Shown: positions 44,541-51,486 of the stretch, one piece after another
Layout of the letters: every line of letters begins with the position of its first letter
Numbering within the stretch: the first letter of the stretch is position 1
Position numbers and translations under genes: made by a program
The notes under the pieces: generated by a model
Told to the model about the DNA's origin: nothing
The model's input: only the letters and a program-made list of their open reading frames with translations
Database searches by the model: none
Source: Sulfitobacter aestuariivivens
GTDB lineage: Bacteria; Pseudomonadota; Alphaproteobacteria; Rhodobacterales; Rhodobacteraceae
Reading direction: 5' to 3'
Assembly (NCBI RefSeq): GCF_014763045.1
Contig: NZ_JACTAG010000001.1
Span: 558,001-622,000, forward strand
Length of the DNA stretch: 64,000 nucleotides

Positions 44541-45454
44541 GCACAATCCTACTGATCGAACAGGTGCTGAACGGCCTGCAGTCGGGGATCATGCTGTTTC
44601 TGATGGCGGCGGGTCTGACGCTGATTTTTGGCGTGATGGGGCTGATCAACCTCGCCCATGGGTCGCTTTACATGGTGGGCGCGTTTGCAGCGGCAGCGGT
44701 CGCAGCGGCAACGGGGTCGTTTGTGCTGGCGCTGGTTGCAGCATTGGTTGCGGCGGCGGCGGCGGGTGCCATTATCGAGCTGGTGGTGATCCGACGGCTT
44801 TATGACCGGGATCATCTGGACCAGGTATTGGCGACCTTTGCGCTGATCCTGATCTTTTCGGAAGGCACAAGGTGGGTGTTCGGGTCTTTCCCGCTGTATC
44901 TGGATGTGCCTGCGGCGCTTTCTGGTCCGGTGACGCTGCCGGGGGGCATTCTGTATCCGGCGTACCGGCTGCTGATCATAGCGGTCGGGCTGGTGATTGC
45001 CGCTGGTCTTTTTGCGCTGATCGCCAAGACCCGGATCGGCATTCAGATACGGGCAGGCGAGGCGGACCGCGAGATGATCGCGGCCCTTGGTGTCGACATC
45101 TCCAAGCTCTACACGATGGTGTTTGCCCTTGGAGCGGCGCTCGCCGGGTTGGCTGGCGCGCTGGTGGGGGCCATTCAGTCGGTCCAGGTGGGCATGGGCG
45201 AGCCGGTTCTGATCCTTGCCTTTGTTGTCATCGTGATCGGCGGGATCGGATCCATCAAGGGCGCGCTGGTGGGCGCGCTGCTGGTGGGACTGACGGATAC
45301 GTTGGGATCGGTGTTGCTGCCGATCTTCTTTGCCAGCTTCATGGATCAATCCAGTGCCACGGCGGTGGGCTCTGCGTTGGCGACGATGTCGATCTACATC
45401 CTGATGGCGGGGGTGTTGTTGTTCAAACCCACCGGCTTGTTCGGAAAGGCCTGA
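44537..45454 (+). CDS. branched-chain-type ABC transporter permease (LivH type)
   Basis: This 305-residue inner-membrane protein has about eight helices. Family signatures are LNGLQSGIMLFLMAAGLTLIFGVMGLINLAHG at the N-terminus and RAGEADREMIAALGVDISKLYTMVFALGAALAGLAG near residues 172-210. Its partner is the LivM-type permease 1 bp downstream. The reading overlaps the LysE gene stop by 4 bp. Confidence 0.93.
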   Translation: MSTILLIEQVLNGLQSGIMLFLMAAGLTLIFGVMGLINLAHGSLYMVGAFAAAAVAAATGSFVLALVAALVAAAAAGAIIELVVIRRLYDRDHLDQVLATFALILIFSEGTRWVFGSFPLYLDVPAALSGPVTLPGGILYPAYRLLIIAVGLVIAAGLFALIAKTRIGIQIRAGEADREMIAALGVDISKLYTMVFALGAALAGLAGALVGAIQSVQVGMGEPVLILAFVVIVIGGIGSIKGALVGALLVGLTDTLGSVLLPIFFASFMDQSSATAVGSALATMSIYILMAGVLLFKPTGLFGKA

Positions 45455-45455
45455 G

Positions 45456-46439
45456 ATGATTTCCGAACGTACCGTCAACATTTTCCTCTTTGCCTTGCTG
45501 CCGGTGACGGTGCTGGCGGCCTGGCTGCTGGATGAGCCCTTCATCATCACGCTGGCCACCAAGGCCGCGATCCTGGCGCTGGCGGGGGTAGGGCTGAACA
45601 TCGCACTTGGACTGGGCGGGTTGGTCAGCTTTGGCCATGCGGCCTTCTTTGGGCTGGGGGGGTATGCGATGGGCATTCTCGCCTCTCATGCGCAAAGCTA
45701 TGCGCCACTGATGGAGGTGCCGTTTCTGATCGAGGGTACCAAGTCGATGCCGGTGATCTGGCTGGTGGCACTTGTGACGTCTGCGTTGGCGGCCTTGGCG
45801 ATTGGGGCGCTGTCGCTGCGCACCTCTGGCGTCTACTTCATCATGGTCACCTTGGCGTTCGGTCAGATGCTGTATTACTTCGCGATCTCATGGCCCGCTT
45901 ATGGTGGCGAAGACGGGCTGTCGATCTATGTGCGTAACGGCTTTCCGGGTCTGAATACGCTGGACCCGGTGCAGTTTTTCCTGATTGCCTTTGCGGTGCT
46001 GACGGTGGGTATTTTTCTGGCGTGGCGGCTGGCACGGTCGGCCTTTGGGCTGGCGCTGTCTGCAGCGCGACAGAACGCGGAACGGGTCGAGACAGTGGGC
46101 CTTGGCCCCTATCGGATCCGACTGGTCGCTTTCGTGATTTCCGGTGCAATGACAGGGCTGGCCGGTGCGCTTTTTGCCGATCTCAACCGCTTTGTCAGCC
46201 CGACGATGTTCAGCTGGCATCTATCGGGCGAGTTGATCGTTTTCTGCATTCTTGGCGGGGTTGGGCGTCTTTATGGGCCAGTGGCGGGGGCGATGCTGTA
46301 TGTGTTGCTTGAGCATGTGCTCGGCGGCCTCAGCGCCTATTGGCACATCTATCTGGGCCTCTTGCTGTTGCTGGTCGTGCTGTTTGCGCGGGGCGGGTTG
46401 ATCGGGCTGCTGTCGGGCCGCGAGGTGGCGCATGAGTGA
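45456..46439 (+). CDS. branched-chain-type ABC transporter permease (LivM type)
   Basis: This 327-residue inner-membrane protein contains NIALGLGGLVSFGHAAFFGLGGYA (residues about 50-73), LSLRTSGVYFIMVTLAFGQMLYY and SAARQNAERVETVGLGPYRIRLVAFVISG, all LivM signatures, and ends in LFARGGLIGLL. It forms the channel with the LivH-type subunit. The last 8 bp overlap the LivG-type ATPase gene. Confidence 0.93.
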   Translation: MISERTVNIFLFALLPVTVLAAWLLDEPFIITLATKAAILALAGVGLNIALGLGGLVSFGHAAFFGLGGYAMGILASHAQSYAPLMEVPFLIEGTKSMPVIWLVALVTSALAALAIGALSLRTSGVYFIMVTLAFGQMLYYFAISWPAYGGEDGLSIYVRNGFPGLNTLDPVQFFLIAFAVLTVGIFLAWRLARSAFGLALSAARQNAERVETVGLGPYRIRLVAFVISGAMTGLAGALFADLNRFVSPTMFSWHLSGELIVFCILGGVGRLYGPVAGAMLYVLLEHVLGGLSAYWHIYLGLLLLLVVLFARGGLIGLLSGREVAHE

Positions 46440-47184
46440 TCTGCTGGACATCCGCAACCTGAAGAAAAGCTTTGGCGCGCTCAAGGCGACGGATGATGTG
46501 TCGCTGACCCTGCGCGCTGGCGAAATCCACGCGCTGATCGGGCCAAACGGCGCGGGCAAGTCCACGCTGATCAAGCAGATCGCGGGCGGGCTGCGGTCTG
46601 ATGCGGGCAGCGTGCATTTTGCGGGGCGCGATGTGACGCCGCTGTCGACCGTGGCGCGGGCGCGCGCAGGGCTGGGGCGAACTTTTCAGATCTCGTCGCT
46701 GGCGATGGAATATACGGTGCTGCAAAATGTCCTGCTGGGCGCGCTGGGGCAGGACGGGGGGGTAATGCGTTTTTTCCGCCCCATCATGGCGCGCAATGAT
46801 TTGCGGGACAGGGCGATGACGGCCCTCACCCGGGTGGGCCTTGAATCGCATGCCGCCAAACGCACGGCGGATCTGAGCCATGGACAACGGCGGCAGTTAG
46901 AAGTGGCTGTCGCACTGACGCTGTCGCCCAAGGTATTCCTGATGGATGAACCCATGGCGGGGCTGGGTGCATCGGGATCACAACGGATGACCGGTTTTCT
47001 GGATGGTTTGCGCAGCGAGGCGCCCATTTTGCTGGTAGAGCATGACATGGATGCGGTTTTTGCGCTGGCGGACCGGATCAGTGTGCTGGTCTACGGGCGC
47101 GTCATCGCCACCGGCACAGCAGACGAGATCAAGGCGGACCCGGCGGTGCGCGAGGCCTATCTGGGCGAGGAGGAAGAGGCATGA
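46432..47184 (+). CDS. ABC transporter ATP-binding protein (LivG type)
   Basis: This 250-residue ATPase has Walker A GPNGAGKST (residues about 38-46), signature LSHGQRRQLEVAVAL (His in place of the usual Gly), Walker B VFLMDEPMAGLG and the switch His in LLVEHDMDAVF. The C-terminus RVIATGTADEIKADPAVREAYLGEE is the LivG ending. It overlaps the next ATPase gene by 4 bp; the two form the energising heterodimer. Confidence 0.93.
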   Translation: MSDLLDIRNLKKSFGALKATDDVSLTLRAGEIHALIGPNGAGKSTLIKQIAGGLRSDAGSVHFAGRDVTPLSTVARARAGLGRTFQISSLAMEYTVLQNVLLGALGQDGGVMRFFRPIMARNDLRDRAMTALTRVGLESHAAKRTADLSHGQRRQLEVAVALTLSPKVFLMDEPMAGLGASGSQRMTGFLDGLRSEAPILLVEHDMDAVFALADRISVLVYGRVIATGTADEIKADPAVREAYLGEEEEA

Positions 47185-47870
47185 GCTTTCTGAGCCTCAC
47201 CGGGATCACCGCCGCCTATGGTCCAAGCCAGGCGCTTTTCGGCGTTGATCTGGCGTTGGAGGCCGGCGAGGTGCTGGCGCTGATGGGGCGCAACGGGATG
47301 GGCAAATCCTCGACTATCAAGGTGATCTGCCGGTTGCTGAAGCACTCCGGCGGTACCGTGCAGTTTGATGGGCGTGACATTGGCAATTTGCCACCACACA
47401 AGGCGGCGCAGGCGGGCTTGGGGCTGGTGCCAGAAGGGCGGCGATGTTTTGGCCCGCTGACGGTACATGAGAATCTGCATGCCGCAGCGCGGCCGGGCGC
47501 ATGGGATTATGCAGCAGTCTGCGACTTGTTCCCGCGGTTGGGCGAACGTCGAGATCAGGTTGCGGCCTCGCTGTCTGGCGGCGAGCAGCAGATGCTCGCC
47601 ATCGGGCGCGCGCTGATGACCAACCCGACGCTGCTGATGCTGGACGAGGCGACAGAGGGGCTTGCCCCCGTGGTGCGGCAGGAAATCTGGGCCGCTGTGG
47701 CGACCCTCAAGCGTGATACCGGTCTGGCGCTGCTGGTTGTTGATAAATCCCTCGCCGAGTTGCGTCGCGTCGCAGACAAGGCTGTCATTCTTGAGCGTGG
47801 CCGGACGGTCTGGTCGGGTGGCATAGATGCGCTGGATCGCGTCGTCGCGGATCAATTTCTGGGGGTCTGA
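47181..47870 (+). CDS. ABC transporter ATP-binding protein (LivF type)
   Basis: This 229-residue ATPase has Walker A GRNGMGKSS (about 37-45), signature LSGGEQQMLAIGRALM and Walker B LLMLDEATEGLAP. The switch position reads VVDKSLAEL, with Lys where many LivF have a Gln or His. It completes a five-gene Liv-type importer (binding protein, two permeases, two ATPases) on the aromatic operon. Confidence 0.92.
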   Translation: MSFLSLTGITAAYGPSQALFGVDLALEAGEVLALMGRNGMGKSSTIKVICRLLKHSGGTVQFDGRDIGNLPPHKAAQAGLGLVPEGRRCFGPLTVHENLHAAARPGAWDYAAVCDLFPRLGERRDQVAASLSGGEQQMLAIGRALMTNPTLLMLDEATEGLAPVVRQEIWAAVATLKRDTGLALLVVDKSLAELRRVADKAVILERGRTVWSGGIDALDRVVADQFLGV

Positions 47871-47896
47871 GGCCCCGCATGACAAGGAGGTGCCCC

Positions 47897-48298
47897 ATGG
47901 CACATCGTATCATTCAACCCGAGGGCTGGTTGCCTGCCAAGGGCTATGCCAATGGCGTGCTGAGCAAGGATGGGCATCTCTATGTCGGCGGCCAGATCGG
48001 CTGGACCGCACAGCAGGTTTTTGAGGCCCATGACTTTATCGGGCAGATGCGGCAGGCGCTGATGAACATCCGCGAAGTCGTTGAGGCCGCCGGGGGCACG
48101 CCCGAAGATATCACCCGCCTGACGTGGTATGTGACGGACAAGAAGGAATACCTTGCCGCGCAGGCGGATGTGGGACGCGCCTACCGCGAGGTGATGGGGC
48201 GCCATTTTCCGGCCATGGCGATGGTCGTCGTCGCCGGGCTGGTCGAGGACGAGGCCAGGGTCGAGATTGAGGCGACAGCGCATATCGCTCAAGCCTAG
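47897..48298 (+). CDS. RidA family protein
   Basis: This 133-residue YjgF/YER057c/UK114-fold protein shows GHLYVGGQIGW, a middle helix pair (QMRQALMNIREVVEAAGGTPEDITRLTWYVTDK) and MVVVAGLVEDEARVEIEATA at the C-terminus. The arginine that binds the imine carboxylate in RidA (the R of the usual PARS motif) is replaced here (FPAMAMV), so it belongs to a subgroup that may lack classic 2-aminoacrylate deaminase activity. As the last gene of the aromatic operon (26 bp after livF, behind AAGGAGG) it could act on an enamine formed from 2-aminobenzoyl-CoA; this is inference. Confidence 0.87.
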   Translation: MAHRIIQPEGWLPAKGYANGVLSKDGHLYVGGQIGWTAQQVFEAHDFIGQMRQALMNIREVVEAAGGTPEDITRLTWYVTDKKEYLAAQADVGRAYREVMGRHFPAMAMVVVAGLVEDEARVEIEATAHIAQA

Positions 48299-49083
48299 CG
48301 CCGCAGAGCTGCCAAAGCGGTTGTGGTGACAAAAAACACCGCTGCCAGTGAGACGATGCTGGGCCCGGTTGGCGTGTCAAAAAGAAACGACAGTTGCAGG
48401 CCGCCAAGGGCTGCACCTGCGCCCAGAATCACGGCCCAGATCGCCATCCATTCGGGCGTACGTGCAAGGGGGCGTGCCGCTGCCGCCGGAATGATCAGCA
48501 AAGCGGCTATCAGCAGTGCCCCCACGACCTTGATCGCGACGGCGACGACGATCGCCAGAGTGAGGGTCAGCACAAGCTGTTCGCGCCGGGGATTGCCGCC
48601 CGCCGCATGGGCCAGATCGGGGTTCAGTGTTGCGGTCAGCAGGGCCTGCCAGCGCCATGCCAGAAGGCCCACGACCACGCAGGCACCCCCCCAGATCAAG
48701 GCCAGATCGGCCCGCGTGACCGCGAGGATTTCACCAAAGAGATAGACGCTCAGATCAACCGCGCGCCCGGGCAGGAACGAGAGGGAAACGAGGCCGAAGG
48801 CCAGCGCTGCATGGGCCAGCACGCCCAGCAGCGCGTCGGTGCTGACATGGCGTTCCGCCAGTGCACTGACCACCAGCGCCATGCTAAGCGCGACAATCAG
48901 CACCCCGGCAAAAATGGGCAGTTCAAGGGCCAGCGCCAGTGCAACGCCCAGCAAGGCCGCGTGACTGGTGGCATCCCCGAAATAGGCCATGCGCCGCCAG
49001 ACCACGAAACACCCCAAGGGGGCCGCCGCCAGGGCAACTCCAAGGCCTGCGAGGGCCGCGCGGACAACAAAATCATCCAGCAT
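48295..49083 (-). CDS. znuB: zinc ABC transporter permease
   Basis: This 262-residue ABC-3 family membrane protein has about eight helices. The conserved opening PLGCFVVWRRMAYFGDATSHAALLGVALAL (residues about 22-50) and the later KVVGALLIAALLIIPAAAARPLAR identify ZnuB-like metal permeases. It moves Zn(II) across the inner membrane with ZnuA and ZnuC. Its stop shares a CTAG with the stop of the convergent RidA gene, and its ATG shares a base with the znuC stop. Confidence 0.92.
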   Translation of the reverse strand: MLDDFVVRAALAGLGVALAAAPLGCFVVWRRMAYFGDATSHAALLGVALALALELPIFAGVLIVALSMALVVSALAERHVSTDALLGVLAHAALAFGLVSLSFLPGRAVDLSVYLFGEILAVTRADLALIWGGACVVVGLLAWRWQALLTATLNPDLAHAAGGNPRREQLVLTLTLAIVVAVAIKVVGALLIAALLIIPAAAARPLARTPEWMAIWAVILGAGAALGGLQLSFLFDTPTGPSIVSLAAVFFVTTTALAALRR

Positions 49084-49817
49084 CAGTCGTGATCGTGGTG
49101 ATGGTGATGATCATGCCCGTGGTCATGATCGTGACGATAAAGCGCCAGCGTGCCCTGCGTGCCGGTTCCAAAGAGCGCCCGGTACTCGGGTGCATCCGCC
49201 ACCACCTTTGGCGTGCCCTCGCAACAGACGTGGCCATTAAGGCAAATCACCCGATCCGAGGCCGCCATGACGACGTGCAGATCATGGCTGACCATCAGCA
49301 CCGCGCAGCCCAGATCGCGGCGCACTTCCTCAATGCGGGCGTAAAAGGCCGCGGCGCCGGGTTGGTCAAGGCCCTGGGTGGCTTCATCCAGAATGAGGAT
49401 GTGAGGGTCATTGAGAAGCGCACGTGCCAGCAAAACGCGCTGAAACTGCCCCCCGGAAAGCGCTGTCATCTGCCGATCTGCCAGGGCATCGACGCCTGCG
49501 CGGGTCAGGGCCTTGTGCACCGTCGCCTCGCTTTGCCGCTTTGGCAGGTTCAGAAAACGCCGCACCGTCAGGGGCAGGGTGGCGTCGATCTGCAGGCGCT
49601 GCGGTACATAGCCGATGCGCAGACCACTTTTGCGGGTCACCGACCCACGCGCCACAGGCATCGCGCCCACCAGAGCGCGCAAGAAACTGGATTTTCCAGA
49701 ACCGTTTGGGCCGACGATCGTCACGATCTCGCCTGCGTGGATACTGAAATTGACGTCGTGCAGGATGACCTGCCCGGCATGGCGCAGTTCAAGGCCGCTG
49801 GTGGCGATCAGGCTCAT
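49083..49817 (-). CDS. znuC: zinc ABC transporter ATP-binding protein
   Basis: This 244-residue ATPase has Walker A GPNGSGKSS (about 35-43), signature LSGGQFQRVLLARAL, Walker B ILILDEATQGLD and the switch His in MVSHDLHVVM. The last 20 or so residues are almost wholly His and Asp (HDHDHGHDHHHH), a likely zinc-binding tail. It overlaps zur by 4 bp upstream and shares a base with znuB downstream. Confidence 0.94.
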   Translation of the reverse strand: MSLIATSGLELRHAGQVILHDVNFSIHAGEIVTIVGPNGSGKSSFLRALVGAMPVARGSVTRKSGLRIGYVPQRLQIDATLPLTVRRFLNLPKRQSEATVHKALTRAGVDALADRQMTALSGGQFQRVLLARALLNDPHILILDEATQGLDQPGAAAFYARIEEVRRDLGCAVLMVSHDLHVVMAASDRVICLNGHVCCEGTPKVVADAPEYRALFGTGTQGTLALYRHDHDHGHDHHHHHDHD

Positions 49818-50290
49818 GCGGCGTCCTGACAGCTGGGGCAGAGGCCTGTTGCCTCGATCACCGTGCGCTCGATCTCAAACCCGGCGGCGCGGGCCGCCTC
49901 GCCAAGGCGGCCCTTGGCTGGCGCCGTATCAGTTTCCGCGACAGAGCGGCAGGTGCGACAGATCAGAAAGGCGGGCGCATGATCGGCGCCCAGATGCGCG
50001 CAGGCAATATAGGCGTTCAGTGCTTCGATCTTGTGGGCAAACCCCGCCGAGACCAGAAAATCCAGCGCCCGGTAGGCCACCGGGGGCTGCGCGCCCAGGC
50101 CTTCCTTTGCCAGCACTGCCAGCAGATCGTAGGCCCCCAGCGCGCGGTGTTCAGCCAGCAGGATCTCAAGCGCGCGCCGTCGGACCGGTGTCAACCGCAG
50201 GCCTGCATTCGCGCAATGCGTTTCTGCCTTGGCAAGCGTTGATGTCACGCACTGTCGGTGGTCGTGGTGTTCAAATCCGAGGGCGGTCAT
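49814..50290 (-). CDS. zur: zinc uptake regulator, Fur family
   Basis: This 158-residue repressor has an N-terminal winged helix (LRLTPVRRRALEILLAEHRALGAYDLLAVL, about residues 31-60, then PVAYRALDFLVSAGFAHKIE) and a C-terminal metal-binding domain with C-R-T-C and C-P-S-C pairs and a His-rich sensory site (HLGADHAP). With Zn bound it would repress znuA and zur-znuC-znuB. It is encoded first in the minus-strand operon, divergent from znuA, and a Zur box lies between them. Confidence 0.92.
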   Translation of the reverse strand: MTALGFEHHDHRQCVTSTLAKAETHCANAGLRLTPVRRRALEILLAEHRALGAYDLLAVLAKEGLGAQPPVAYRALDFLVSAGFAHKIEALNAYIACAHLGADHAPAFLICRTCRSVAETDTAPAKGRLGEAARAAGFEIERTVIEATGLCPSCQDAA

Positions 50291-50315
50291 GGTTTCTCCT
50301 TGTCACCATATTGAT

Positions 50316-50327
50316 ATGTTATAACAT
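50316..50327. promoter_or_regulatory. Zur box between zur and znuA
   Basis: ATGTTATAACAT is a perfect 12-bp palindrome in the 79-bp divergent region. It matches the core of known proteobacterial Zur operators (RNATGTTATAACATNY type). It lies 26 bp from zur and 43 bp from znuA and would control both directions. Confidence 0.85.
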
Positions 50328-50369
50328 TCACGCTAGCAAGTGACCTGACTCGTTATAGAAGGAATTCCC

Positions 50370-51425
50370 ATGCTGCGAAATGTCATTGCCCTGTTGTGCC
50401 TTTCCGGCGCGGCTTTAGCCGAAACACCAAAAGTGGCGACTGATATCGCGCCGGTACATGCGCTTGTCAGCGAAGTGATGGCAGGCATTGGCACGCCCGA
50501 TCTTGTGGTGCCCGCGACCGCCTCTCCGCATCACCACGCCATGCGCCCGTCCGAGGCGCGGATGCTGTCAGAGGCTGACATCGTGATCTGGATGGGGCCG
50601 GGGCTGACACCGTGGCTGGAAGAACCGATCACGTCGCTGGCCTCGGATGCGCGGGACATAAGGCTGCAGGATCTGCCCGGAACCCTTGCATTGGCCATTC
50701 GCGAGGGTGCGTTTTTTGACAGTCACGACCACGGGCATGATCACGGGCAGGACAAAGACCATGCGCACGAAGAGGAGGGTCACGCCGAGCATGCCGATGA
50801 AGGCCACGATCACGAAGGTCACGAACACGAAGAACACGACCACAAGGCGGAAGACCACGCAGACCATGCCCACGAGGAAGACGGGCATCACGACCATGCC
50901 GCCAGTGGTGGGATCGATCCGCATCAGTGGCTGGATGCAAGCAATGCCATTTTTTGGATGACGCAAATCGCTGTCGCGTTGGGTCAGCAGGACCCCGACA
51001 ATGCAGAGCGCTATCTGGCAAATGCCCAAGCCGCCGGTGAAAGCCTGTCGGCGGTGGACGCACAAATCGAGGCACAATTGGCCCCGGTAAGGGATGCGCC
51101 GTTCCTGATCCTGCATGACGGTCTGCAGTATTTCGAAGCCCGTTATGGTCTTGCGGCGCAGGGTGCGGTCAGTGACAGCGAAGATGATGCGCCCGGTCCG
51201 GCCCGTGTCGCGGACTTGCGCGCTGCATTGCAGGAAAGCGACGTTCACTGCGCTCTTGTTGAGCCGCAGTCAGACCTGCGACTGCTGGAAACGGTGATTG
51301 AAGGGCTTGATATAAAGATTGTCGAGATTGATTTGATCGGGGCGCATACTGTTGGTGTGCCAAAGGGTTACGAACATCTTTTAACAGAGCTTTCGAATAA
51401 CATCGCGCACTGTCTTTCGCGCTAA
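50370..51425 (+). CDS. znuA: zinc ABC transporter periplasmic binding protein
   Basis: This 351-residue cluster A-I binding protein has a signal peptide (cleavage after LAGLA-like SGAALA), first metal ligand H30 in IAPVHALV, H54-56 in SPHHHAMRPSEA, H185 in DPHQWLDA. A charged His-rich loop spans residues 119-176 with 20 histidines, a ZnuA feature absent in Mn-type binding proteins. It captures Zn(II) in the periplasm for ZnuB/ZnuC. The ATG at 50370 follows AGAAGGAA. It is divergent from zur. Confidence 0.95.
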   Translation: MLRNVIALLCLSGAALAETPKVATDIAPVHALVSEVMAGIGTPDLVVPATASPHHHAMRPSEARMLSEADIVIWMGPGLTPWLEEPITSLASDARDIRLQDLPGTLALAIREGAFFDSHDHGHDHGQDKDHAHEEEGHAEHADEGHDHEGHEHEEHDHKAEDHADHAHEEDGHHDHAASGGIDPHQWLDASNAIFWMTQIAVALGQQDPDNAERYLANAQAAGESLSAVDAQIEAQLAPVRDAPFLILHDGLQYFEARYGLAAQGAVSDSEDDAPGPARVADLRAALQESDVHCALVEPQSDLRLLETVIEGLDIKIVEIDLIGAHTVGVPKGYEHLLTELSNNIAHCLSR

Positions 51426-51431
51426 ATAGAG

Positions 51432-51458
51432 CGGGGCCGTGCGTATTGCACGGCCCCG
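51432..51458. terminator. bidirectional hairpin between znuA and phoX
   Basis: A perfect 11-bp stem CGGGGCCGTGC/GCACGGCCCCG with a 5-nt loop begins 7 bp after the znuA stop; it also lies 29 bp after the phoX stop on the other strand. Neither side has a long U-tract. Confidence 0.65.
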
Positions 51459-51486
51459 GTTGAGAATGGGCATCTCTGTTTCCGGG

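Noticed and set aside
44549..45676. 375-codon open frame antisense to the LivH-type permease
   Set aside because: It is extremely Arg/Gln/His-rich, the usual reverse translation of a hydrophobic membrane gene.
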